Assembly (NCBI RefSeq): GCF_900099615.1
Contig: NZ_FMTE01000002.1
Location: 368,730-432,729 of the forward strand
Origin: Borreliella japonica
GTDB taxonomy: Bacteria > Spirochaetota > Spirochaetia > Borreliales > Borreliaceae
Length of the DNA: 64,000 nucleotides
Direction of reading: 5' to 3'
Position 1 is the first letter of the stretch. Every line of letters begins with the position of its first letter. This document shows, one piece after another, positions 47,350 through 54,431 of the stretch. Position numbers and translations under genes: made by a program. The notes under the pieces were generated by a model, which did no database searches, was not told where the DNA came from, and saw nothing but the letters and a program-made list of their open reading frames with translations.

Positions 47350-48019
47350 TTTCAACCTGAGTAAACTCCCCCTCAACATCTCCCTCAAGTTTATACCTAT
47401 TAGTATTTGTATTAAAAATTATTCTAGAAGCAGAATAATGGTTATCTTTCTGATAAATCACTGGAACTCCCTCAAGAATTATTTCTTTTTCTTCTTTATT
47501 ATAAGTCCCACTCTCAGCTCTTGCGAAAGTATCGTCTTTATATATTTTAACAGAATATTGCATAATATAAACATTCGATTTATTACTGCCCTCAACTCTT
47601 TCTGCTTTAATGAGCATACTGTTTTCCAAGTCTTCAAGCTCAACCCCTTTTTGAAGATAAAAATTATCCAATTTTCTATTAAAAAACAAAAACTGGGCCT
47701 TAACATGCATCTTATTTTTATAATCCTCATAAAAAACATTGCCTCGAGCTTCAAGATATGAACCATTTTCTCCATAAATTTCAATTTCATCTGCTCTAAG
47801 TTTAAAATCTAACGAAATAACCTCTGAATTCCCTTTTAAAACAATTTTCCTATAAAAAGAAGACACTATTCCTTGTGCAAAATCTGACTTAAAGGTAAAA
47901 TTAGCACCTCTTTCTTCATTTTCCTTAATTTTTTCAGACTCAGGCCTAGATTCTCTTTGTGCTGCTTGAATATTACTAATAAAAATAATAAAAATCCATA
48001 TTAAAATTAAATCCCTCAA
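47336..48019 (-). CDS. lptA: LptA/OstA-like periplasmic protein
   Basis: The 227 residues begin with a signal peptide (about 1-20, DLILIWIFIIFISNIQA). A long, regular run of beta strands follows, of the OstA/LptA type: GNSEVISLDFKLRADEIEIY, YLEARGNVFYEDYKNKMHVK, LEDLENSMLIKAERVEG and IILEGVPVIYQKDNHYSASR. Such proteins form the periplasmic bridge of the Lpt system. The call rests on the strand repeat and its position between LptC-like and LptB-like genes, with overlapping ends. Confidence 0.8.
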   Translation of the reverse strand: MRDLILIWIFIIFISNIQAAQRESRPESEKIKENEERGANFTFKSDFAQGIVSSFYRKIVLKGNSEVISLDFKLRADEIEIYGENGSYLEARGNVFYEDYKNKMHVKAQFLFFNRKLDNFYLQKGVELEDLENSMLIKAERVEGSNKSNVYIMQYSVKIYKDDTFARAESGTYNKEEKEIILEGVPVIYQKDNHYSASRIIFNTNTNRYKLEGDVEGEFTQVENDVS

Positions 48020-48543
48020 TTCATGATTCCTTCAACCCCAGAATCAAAATAAAAAACATTGCTCTTTAAAAAATAAGAAAATCCTTTTCCTTTTATTTTG
48101 CTATCATTAAACCTAATTAACACTAGCTCATTTGGTGGGGATTGCAACTTCTTGTCTTTCTCCTTCCATAAAAGCCTATTTGAATTAAGCAAATAATAAT
48201 TATTTTTATCCTCTATTTTAAATTCTACAGAATCTCTCATATCCAAATCCTTTGTAATATAAGAACCTTCTAAATTATTAAACTTCCCTGAAATTTCATT
48301 ATCTAGAGAATAATATAAAAATCTTCCATTTTCTGCCTTATAAATTTTATAATCATTAAAATAACTAAAACTTAAAGACTCTAAAACAGTTTGTTCTTTA
48401 TTGTATACAACATCATAATACTTGATTCCTAATATTTCTATTGAAGGAAACTTTTTAGCCACATCAGACCTATTAGAATATTCATCATAATCAAAAGTAC
48501 AAGCAAAAAACAAAAATAACGAATAAAGCCTAAGTATTTTCAT
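48016..48543 (-). CDS. LptC-like lipoprotein
   Basis: From the ATG at 48543 the protein has 175 residues, with a short lipoprotein signal (KILRLYSLFLFFA then Cys15). The mature part has the LptC-type strand pattern (GIKYYDVVYNKEQTVLESLS, YKIYKAENGRFLYYSLDNE, NLEGSYITKD). Proteobacterial LptC is held by a membrane helix; here lipid anchoring is predicted instead. It starts the lptC-A-B-like run with four-base overlaps. Similarity is structural, so the name is an inference. Confidence 0.7.
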   Translation of the reverse strand: MKILRLYSLFLFFACTFDYDEYSNRSDVAKKFPSIEILGIKYYDVVYNKEQTVLESLSFSYFNDYKIYKAENGRFLYYSLDNEISGKFNNLEGSYITKDLDMRDSVEFKIEDKNNYYLLNSNRLLWKEKDKKLQSPPNELVLIRFNDSKIKGKGFSYFLKSNVFYFDSGVEGIMN

Positions 48544-48769
48544 AAATATTTTCCACAAGATTAGAAATTTTCTATTTAAATTGACAATCTATTAAGCATA
48601 ACAATATAACATTAAAAACTTTATCAAATATAATTTATTTATATAATCAATTATAATGTAAAAAATAAAAGCAAAATAAAAATACCACCCTTAAGAATAG
48701 TTTTCTGTATAAAAACTCTCCTAAAAATACAAAAAATTGAAACAAAAATACAAAAATTGCTCTTATTTT

Positions 48770-48804
48770 AGATAAGTATTAAATTGTAAATTTAATACTT
48801 ATCT
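48770..48804. terminator. Perfect 16-base inverted repeat downstream of ndk
   Basis: AGATAAGTATTAAATT and its exact complement are separated by GTA, starting 25 bases past the ndk stop. It could act as an ndk terminator or 3' stabiliser, though no T-run follows on the minus strand. It contains only two G-C pairs per arm. Confidence 0.5.
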
Positions 48805-48828
48805 CTTTAAAGAAATGGATTATAAAAA

Positions 48829-49338
48829 TTAACAATAATAATGCTCACATTCATCATCTCTTTTATAGTTTAAAATTTCATTATCTTTAAACCAAATCGG
48901 TATTTCACGAATCGCATCTACCTCATTTGCAGATGCATGAATCACGTTATAAACTGAAAAACCTTTTTCATTTGAATACCTAAAACTATGATAAGCAAAA
49001 TCTCCTCGTATTGTTCCGGGAATGGCTAATTTTGGTTCAGTAGCACCACAAAGTTTCCTAACAACCTCAATGCTTTCAACCCCTTCAACAACAAATGCAA
49101 AAACAGGAGATTTAGAAATAAATTTAATTAAAGATTTCCAAACCTCTTCACTATGCCTAAAAGCAATATCATCATACAAATAATGTTTTTTTGCTATGCT
49201 CTCATCAACAACAAGCATTTTAGCAGCTACCATTTTTAAACCTACCCTTTCAAATCTAGAAACTACATCGCCAATTAAACCCCTTCTAACCCCATCTGGT
49301 TTAATAATACATAAAGTTTTTTGCAATAACATTGACAT
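48829..49338 (-). CDS. ndk: Nucleoside diphosphate kinase with insertion
   Basis: Ndk balances nucleoside triphosphate pools through a phospho-His intermediate. The 169 residues have LQKTLCIIKPDGVRRGLIGD, the LCGATEPKLAIPGTIRGDFA loop and the catalytic His in VYNVIHASANEVDA. Typical bacterial Ndk is about 140 residues. The extra length is an insertion around HYLYDDIAFRHSEEVWKS and a C-terminal tail with two Cys, as in some archaeal-like forms. A GGAGG site lies seven bases before the start. Confidence 0.95.
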   Translation of the reverse strand: MSMLLQKTLCIIKPDGVRRGLIGDVVSRFERVGLKMVAAKMLVVDESIAKKHYLYDDIAFRHSEEVWKSLIKFISKSPVFAFVVEGVESIEVVRKLCGATEPKLAIPGTIRGDFAYHSFRYSNEKGFSVYNVIHASANEVDAIREIPIWFKDNEILNYKRDDECEHYYC

Positions 49339-49513
49339 AAAATCCTCCCAAAATTTAGGACATGTATTTTAAAAAAATAATTAAATAAATTAAAATACCT
49401 AACTTAATAACAAAATTACATCTAATTGATTAAATTTATAAGAAATACCACAAATTATAAAGCACTTAGCATTATATTGAAAAATCAAAATATAACTTTT
49501 ACAAAGCCAACAA

Positions 49514-49813
49514 TTACATTCCAAAAGGAAGAGTACCCATGGTTTTTAATTTTATCTCTTCTTTAACCTTAGAAACAGCATCATTTAAAGCAGATTTAAC
49601 CATTTGCTCAAAAGCATCATTGTCTAAATCATTAAAAAATTCCTTATTGATTGAAACTTTTTTAACATTAAATTCGCCATCCATCTCAATAACAACAATA
49701 TTGCTACCTGCCTTACCACAAACCGTAATTTTGGACATTTCCTTTTTAATATTGTCAATATTACTCTTAACATTAGACATATTTTTTAAAAAATCTAACG
49801 GATTTACTGCCAT
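49514..49813 (-). CDS. ebfC: YbaB/EbfC-family nucleoid-associated protein
   Basis: The protein binds DNA; the Borrelia member, EbfC, is a known global DNA-binding protein. The 99 residues start MAVNPLDFLKNMSNVKSNID and include VCGKAGSNIVVIEMDGEFNV and the helical end NDAVSKVKEEIKLKTMGTL. It follows dnaX by four bases, as ybaB-type genes do in many bacteria. Confidence 0.93.
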   Translation of the reverse strand: MAVNPLDFLKNMSNVKSNIDNIKKEMSKITVCGKAGSNIVVIEMDGEFNVKKVSINKEFFNDLDNDAFEQMVKSALNDAVSKVKEEIKLKTMGTLPFGM

Positions 49814-49817
49814 ATTT

Positions 49818-51503
49818 TCATCCCTCTAGAACCTCACTTGCTCCAAAAATATTTTTCACAGCTTCTAATTTTTCAAAATCCTTTTCAAGGCTTTTGAAAT
49901 TTTTCTGAAACACAATGCTTAAATTAGGAAATTCTTTATAAAATTCAGACCTTATCTCACCTTTATAACTTTGAAGCTCATTGTACTCGAATTCACTAAA
50001 CACCTTATAATAAAGAACATTATCATCGATAATAACTTCTCCTGAATGAACTAAAGTTTGAATATATCTTGAAACAATATAAATAAATTTATCTCTTATA
50101 TCAATAAAATCATTTTCTTTGCTTGAATCATCATCCTCAATAAAAATCTCATCAATATCATCAATATCATTGGTCTTTAAAAGATTTCTATTAATTTCTG
50201 TTAACAAATTCTCATCACAATCAGTTTCCTTTTTTTCTAAAGATTTAATTTCGGGTAATTCATACTCTAAGTTAGACCTTACTGAAATAAAAGCTAAATC
50301 ATCCTTACTGCTCTTTTTATTCGTTAAAACATCAAAATTGTTTAAATCTAAAACCGTATTTTCTAACAAATTGTCTTCAAGATTTTGAATTTGTTTTATT
50401 AAAACATGATTTGGAATATAGTTTTTAAGTCTTAAAATTTTAATAAAATTAATCTCAAGCTCATATCTTGGATTAACTGAAAATTGCAAATCTCTGTAAG
50501 TTTCAAGCAAAACAACAATAATTCTTTCAAGATAGTTCAAATCAAACTCAATTAGTTTCTTTCTCAAATCTTCAGATTTAATTCCAATAAACTCAAAATT
50601 TTTAATACCTATCTTTAAAAATAATGCCTCTCTAAAAAATTCGATTGAATCTAACAAAAATTGCTCATAAGACACTCCAGCCAAAAAAATAGAATCAAGA
50701 ACACAAATTAACCCCTTCACATCTTCACTAAGAATGCTAACTGATAGCTTTTCTAAAAATTCATCATTGGTTAAACCCATCTTAGATCTTATTTGATCTA
50801 ATTTAATGTCAGAATTAGTAAAAGAAACTATCTGATCAAAAAGAGTATAAGCATCTCTTACGCTACCACTACTTTTATATGCAATCCATTTTAAAGCCTC
50901 ATTTTCATATTTAATATGATCTTCAAAACAAACCTTCTTAAGCATATTATAAATCTTTTCTAACGATAAAAGTTTAAAACTAAAATGCTGACATCTGCTT
51001 TTTATTGTCTCTGGAAGCTTGTGTGACTCTGTAGTGGCAAAAATAAAAACAATATAATTTGGAGGCTCTTCAATTGTCTTTAAAAGAGCATTAAAAGCAG
51101 AATTAGAAAGCATATGAACTTCATCAATAATATATATTCTATACTTGGAAATTGCAGGAGGAAACATTATCTCTTCTTTGATTTGTCTAATATCCTGAAC
51201 CGAAGTATTTGAAGCGCCATCAATTTCAATAACATCAAGACTGCTGTCATTCTCAATAGATTTACAATTGCTACACTTTCCACAAGGCATAACTGTTGGA
51301 CCATTCTTACAATTTAAGCATCTAGCAAAAGCCCTGGCTGATGAAGTCTTACCAACACCTCTTGGTCCTGAAAAGATATAAGCATTTGCTATTTTATTTT
51401 TTTCTATAGAATGCTTTAGAGTTTCAACAACAAAATCTTGCCCTTCAAGAGAGCTGAAATCCCTGGGTCGTTTCTTAAGAGCAGTGCCTCTTGAAGACGC
51501 CAT
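49818..51503 (-). CDS. dnaX: DNA polymerase III gamma/tau subunit
   Basis: DnaX is the clamp-loader ATPase. The 561 residues have Walker A GPRGVGKTSSARAFARCLNC, the zinc module Cys-rich segment CLNCKNGPTVMPCGKCSNCK, the DEVH box IYIIDEVHMLSNSAFNALLK and sensor 1 IFATTESHKLPETIKSRCQ. The C-terminal part (from about 370) is acidic and variable, as in tau. It is preceded by a 240-base leader gap after the SRP RNA. Confidence 0.96.
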   Translation of the reverse strand: MASSRGTALKKRPRDFSSLEGQDFVVETLKHSIEKNKIANAYIFSGPRGVGKTSSARAFARCLNCKNGPTVMPCGKCSNCKSIENDSSLDVIEIDGASNTSVQDIRQIKEEIMFPPAISKYRIYIIDEVHMLSNSAFNALLKTIEEPPNYIVFIFATTESHKLPETIKSRCQHFSFKLLSLEKIYNMLKKVCFEDHIKYENEALKWIAYKSSGSVRDAYTLFDQIVSFTNSDIKLDQIRSKMGLTNDEFLEKLSVSILSEDVKGLICVLDSIFLAGVSYEQFLLDSIEFFREALFLKIGIKNFEFIGIKSEDLRKKLIEFDLNYLERIIVVLLETYRDLQFSVNPRYELEINFIKILRLKNYIPNHVLIKQIQNLEDNLLENTVLDLNNFDVLTNKKSSKDDLAFISVRSNLEYELPEIKSLEKKETDCDENLLTEINRNLLKTNDIDDIDEIFIEDDDSSKENDFIDIRDKFIYIVSRYIQTLVHSGEVIIDDNVLYYKVFSEFEYNELQSYKGEIRSEFYKEFPNLSIVFQKNFKSLEKDFEKLEAVKNIFGASEVLEG

Positions 51504-51745
51504 TAACTTTTACCTCCTAATGTTTTAATATGCCTTAATAGGCAAAATGTTATAAATATATACTATACAATATATTTATATCTTAGAACTATTACCTTAG
51601 AAAAGGTATCAAAAAATTTTAAAAACATAAAAAATATCTAACAAAAAAAGCTTTTCAATAAAATATAACAAGGCTGCAAGTTCTAAAAAGATAAACTCAT
51701 ATCTTAACATAAAACAAAGTATTGCATTTTTGACTAAAAATCAAA
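51504..51745. other. Gap between SRP RNA and dnaX
   Basis: The AT-rich gap holds a small hairpin (TGCCT / AGGCA, 51531-51544) about 20 bases upstream of the dnaX ribosome site. It also has an 11-base inverted repeat at 51551-51580 with an 8-base spacer. Either may affect dnaX expression. T-rich sequence right after the SRP RNA 3' end (51745-51735) may end that transcript. Confidence 0.45.
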
Positions 51746-51839
51746 CCTAAGACTTACGTACTCACCAAAAAAATTACTTACCGCTGCTACCTTCCAGTCC
51801 TGACGGGATTTAGCAACATTTGATAGTACGGGTCCTAGG
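51746..51839 (-). ncRNA. ffs: Signal recognition particle RNA (small bacterial type)
   Basis: The 4.5S-like RNA pairs with Ffh to target proteins to SecY. The domain IV apical loop and internal bulge are conserved: GTCAGGACTGGAAGGTAGCA then GCGGTAAG. The ends close as a helix, CCTAGGAC with GTCTTAGG and CGTACT with AGTACG, giving about 94 bases. It begins only three to four bases after the tRNA-Ser(GGA) 3' end, so it is probably cut from a tRNA precursor. Confidence 0.93.
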
Positions 51840-51842
51840 AAT

Positions 51843-51929
51843 CGGAGAGAATGGGATTCGAACCCATGATACATTTTACCGTATACACGCTTTCCAAGCG
51901 TGCGCCTTAAGCCACTCGGCCATCTCTCC
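51843..51929 (-). tRNA. tRNA-Ser (GGA)
   Basis: The cloverleaf closes with GGAGAGA/TCTCTCC, a long variable arm of the serine type and the T-loop GGTTCGAATCC. The anticodon loop is CTTGGAAAG, giving GGA, which reads UCC and UCU. It lies 16 bases after tRNA-Arg and adjacent to the SRP RNA. Confidence 0.97.
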
Positions 51930-51945
51930 AGATTAACAAACTTTT

Positions 51946-52019
51946 CGTGTCCAAGAGGACTTGAACCTCCGACCTTAAGAATCGCAATCTAACGCTCTAT
52001 CCAACTGAGCTATGGACAC
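51946..52019 (-). tRNA. tRNA-Arg (GCG)
   Basis: The 74-base cloverleaf closes with GTGTCCA/TGGACAC and has the T-loop GGTTCAAGTCC. The anticodon loop TTGCGAT gives GCG, which reads CGC and CGU. The anticodon stem has one T-T mismatch (positions 28-42). Most bacteria use ACG with deaminated A34 for these codons, so a G34 form is unusual. Confidence 0.9.
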
Positions 52020-52029
52020 AAACAATTAA

Positions 52030-52069
52030 TTTTTATTGTAATAAAAATTACTATTTATTACAATAAAAA
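52030..52069. promoter_or_regulatory. Palindromic divergent promoter (tRNA-Arg unit and 52094 gene)
   Basis: Two perfect 16-base arms (TTTTTATTGTAATAAA and its complement, 8-base spacer) create the same promoter on both strands. Plus: TTGTAA (52036-52041), 17 bases, TACAAT (52059-52064). Minus: TTGTAA (52063-52058), 17 bases, TACAAT (52040-52035). The -35 of each overlaps the complement of the other's -10. Expected start points are near 52071 (+) and 52028 (-), close before the lipoprotein GTG and the tRNA-Arg 5' end. Confidence 0.7.
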
Positions 52070-52093
52070 CATTCAACAGAAAATGGAGAAGTT

Positions 52094-52801
52094 GTGAAGA
52101 CTGAAATAAACATTTTCCTTTTAATATTATCTACTTTATCATGCTCTAAATCGGTCTTGAATGAAGTTAATTATGAATTCATAATTAAAACTAAAAATAT
52201 TAAAGAAAAAGAAATATTAAAAAATAATAATATTTTACACATAGACGCAAAAATTCCTTTTATGGAAAATGCAAACTTTGAATTTGAAAATTTTATAAAA
52301 AAATGGAAAAAAAATGTAGAAAATAAAATATCAAAAACTGGAAATTCAAGAAATGAATATTTTTATTTTTCTAACTTTACAATATTTAAAAATGAAAATA
52401 TTGATATTACATCTATTTTGTATAAAGAATCTTTCAAAGAAAAAGAATCAAACACCCTCTTAAAATATTCCTCTTTAAACTTAAAAGGCAACAAAAAAAT
52501 AGAAATTTCAGAAATAATATCAAAAGATCAGCTGGATTCTCTAATAAACGTATTAAAAGAACAGGTAAAAAGTAAAATTAAAGATCTTAACATCAAAGAT
52601 AAACACAATCTAAGCGAATTAGAAAAAGAATTCACAACAATCTTTCCAAGATATAAATATTACTTTAAAAATAATCAAATTATAATTTTTTATAATCCAT
52701 TATTAACTGATTGCAATGAATGCGATAAAATCGAGTTTCAATTTCCCATACATGAAAACACAGAAAATGAGTATGAGCTCAATAAAACCCCACACTCTTA
52801 A
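52094..52801 (+). CDS. Lipoprotein with RsiV/PdaC-like domain (DUF3298-like)
   Basis: The 235 residues have a lipoprotein signal (FLLILSTLS, Cys17). From about 45 on the layout resembles the DUF4163/DUF3298 unit of Bacillus RsiV and PdaC: an early strand-helix part (IDAKIPFMEN, FIKKWKKNVENKI), a strand region with ITSILYKES, and the closing motif FPRYKYYFKNNQIIIFYNPL with EFQFPI. RsiV binds lysozyme; whether this one does is unknown. The start is GTG with a GGAG upstream. Two Cys (CNEC) sit near the C-terminus. Confidence 0.78.
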   Translation: MKTEINIFLLILSTLSCSKSVLNEVNYEFIIKTKNIKEKEILKNNNILHIDAKIPFMENANFEFENFIKKWKKNVENKISKTGNSRNEYFYFSNFTIFKNENIDITSILYKESFKEKESNTLLKYSSLNLKGNKKIEISEIISKDQLDSLINVLKEQVKSKIKDLNIKDKHNLSELEKEFTTIFPRYKYYFKNNQIIIFYNPLLTDCNECDKIEFQFPIHENTENEYELNKTPHS

Positions 52802-52826
52802 CGCTTAAAATAAAACACAATAATTA

Positions 52827-52913
52827 CGGAGAGGGTGAGATTCGAACTCACGGTAGACTTACACCTACAACGGTTTTCAAGACCGTAGCATTAAACCACT
52901 CTGCCACCTCTCC
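52827..52913 (-). tRNA. tRNA-Ser (TGA)
   Basis: The 87-base gene has a GGAGAGG/CCTCTCC acceptor stem, a long variable arm and the T-loop AGTTCGAATCT. The anticodon loop CTTGAAAA gives TGA, reading UCA and wobble UCN codons. It has its own promoter just upstream. Confidence 0.97.
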
Positions 52914-52926
52914 AGAGTTAAAACAA

Positions 52927-52955
52927 ATTTTAATAAATAAAGCACACACTGTCAA
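52927..52955 (-). promoter_or_regulatory. Promoter of tRNA-Ser (TGA)
   Basis: On minus, TTGACA (52955-52950), a 17-base spacer and TAAAAT (52932-52927) lie 14 bases before the tRNA 5' end. Confidence 0.75.
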
Positions 52956-52969
52956 GATTTAAATAATTA

Positions 52970-53058
52970 CGGAGAGAATGGGATTCGAACCCATGGTCCC
53001 CTTTTAAAAGGACAACTTCTTAGCAGGAAGCCCCATTCGGCCACTCTGGCATCTCTCC
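52970..53058 (-). tRNA. tRNA-Ser (GCT)
   Basis: The 89-base gene has acceptor GGAGAGA/TCTCTCC, a long variable arm and the T-loop GGTTCGAATCC. The anticodon loop CTGCTAA gives GCT, reading AGC and AGU. Confidence 0.97.
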
Positions 53059-53072
53059 TACAATATTAATAC

Positions 53073-53102
53073 ATATTATCTTAGAGATATTATTATTGTC
53101 AA
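53073..53102 (-). promoter_or_regulatory. Promoter of tRNA-Ser (GCT)
   Basis: On minus, TTGACA (53102-53097), an 18-base spacer and TAATAT (53078-53073) lie 15 bases before the tRNA 5' end, just past the stop of the TPR gene. Confidence 0.72.
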
Positions 53103-53120
53103 CTAAATAAATTACAAATA

Positions 53121-54431
53121 TTAGTAATTCGTTCTAAACTCTTTGTAAGCATCTATTAAATTTTGAAAATCTCCAATAGAGATGTCAGTTTCAGAACAAA
53201 TAAATTCCTCTTGCAAGATCTCTTGAACCATTTTCTCCTCATTATTGCTAAATTTTAATTCAATGCACTCATCCTTAATTCTCCAAATATATGTATTTAC
53301 TCTTATATTATGATCAAAAATAAAAACAGGATCTCTCAAATTTAAAGAATTGTCAATAAAAAATAAATACTCCAAATACCAATTTGCTCTTAAAGATATT
53401 GCAAATTCTTCAAGCAAATTTTCAATCAACATATCCTCGCTAGACTCAAGTAATTTTAAAAATTTTGAATAAGGCCCTGGATTAAGCTCACAAAGTTTTT
53501 TCATATAAAAATAGGCATCTTCAAGATCACGATTTCTAAGAAAAAATAAAGTTGCATACAAATATATCAAATCTAGATTAGAATAATCATTAACCATTCT
53601 TTCAATAGACTTTTTAGGAGAAAATTTTAAAAGCTCAATTGTTGCAATATGCATATTATAAACTGTATAAATATTTGAAAAATTCAAAATGGCTTTAACA
53701 TAAGATGCTGTGGCTTGAGTCATGTTCCCTATTTTATGAAAAATGGTTGCCCTATTATGCCAAATATACTTAGAATAATGGGAATCTGTTAAAAATTTTT
53801 CAGAAAGTCTAATTGCCCTGCTTATTTCCCCAATAGAATAGAAATAATACATTAAATAATTAACAACAAAAGCAAGATTGACATCAGAAAAAATTTCATC
53901 TATTTTCAAAAAGCTTGGTGTCTCATGAGATTCGCTATTTTTTAAAACCCAAATGTTAAGATTAACAAAAGAATTGCTTTGATCCAAATTTCTAGCTTCA
54001 AAAAACAATTTTAAAGCCTCGTCCTTGTTGCCCAACATTTCAAATAAAACAGCACTATTATTTAAAGCTTGTATAAAACCAGATTTTTGCTCCTTAGCCT
54101 TTAAAAAACAACTTAATGCAAGTTCATATTCTCTTAAATTGAAATAAAAAACACCTAAATTATAATTCTCAAAAGGGCCTAAATCATCTCTATTCTTTTC
54201 AACTTTACCATAATCTATAAGCTTAACTAAAAAATTGTATTCGCTCAAAACAACAGAATAAGTATTTAACACATATAAAAGAGCCTTATAATCCTTTTTC
54301 TTAAAATAAATAAGCGCTTTAAGTGAAAGAGAATCAAAATTCTCATCAAAAACATCTAAATTGTCAAGAGAACTTTTAAAGTCACCATTTTTATAAAAAT
54401 TCAAAGCTTTCTCAAAACTAAAGTTATTCAT
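53121..54431 (-). CDS. TPR-repeat protein
   Basis: The 436-residue protein is mostly tetratricopeptide-like helical repeats. Clear units include ENYNLGVFYFNLREYELALS with CFLKAKEQKS, and AVLFEMLGNKDEALKLFFEA. No signal peptide or enzyme motif is visible, so it is probably a cytoplasmic or membrane-peripheral scaffold. Its start overlaps the end of the FN3/LamG-like gene by eight bases, so the two likely work together. I do not recognise a specific function. Confidence 0.75.
   Translation of the reverse strand: MNNFSFEKALNFYKNGDFKSSLDNLDVFDENFDSLSLKALIYFKKKDYKALLYVLNTYSVVLSEYNFLVKLIDYGKVEKNRDDLGPFENYNLGVFYFNLREYELALSCFLKAKEQKSGFIQALNNSAVLFEMLGNKDEALKLFFEARNLDQSNSFVNLNIWVLKNSESHETPSFLKIDEIFSDVNLAFVVNYLMYYFYSIGEISRAIRLSEKFLTDSHYSKYIWHNRATIFHKIGNMTQATASYVKAILNFSNIYTVYNMHIATIELLKFSPKKSIERMVNDYSNLDLIYLYATLFFLRNRDLEDAYFYMKKLCELNPGPYSKFLKLLESSEDMLIENLLEEFAISLRANWYLEYLFFIDNSLNLRDPVFIFDHNIRVNTYIWRIKDECIELKFSNNEEKMVQEILQEEFICSETDISIGDFQNLIDAYKEFRTNY

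Noticed and set aside
48724-48762. Imperfect tandem repeat of an A-rich 19-20-base unit
   Set aside because: It consists of two copies of low-complexity AT-rich sequence only; likely chance at this base composition.
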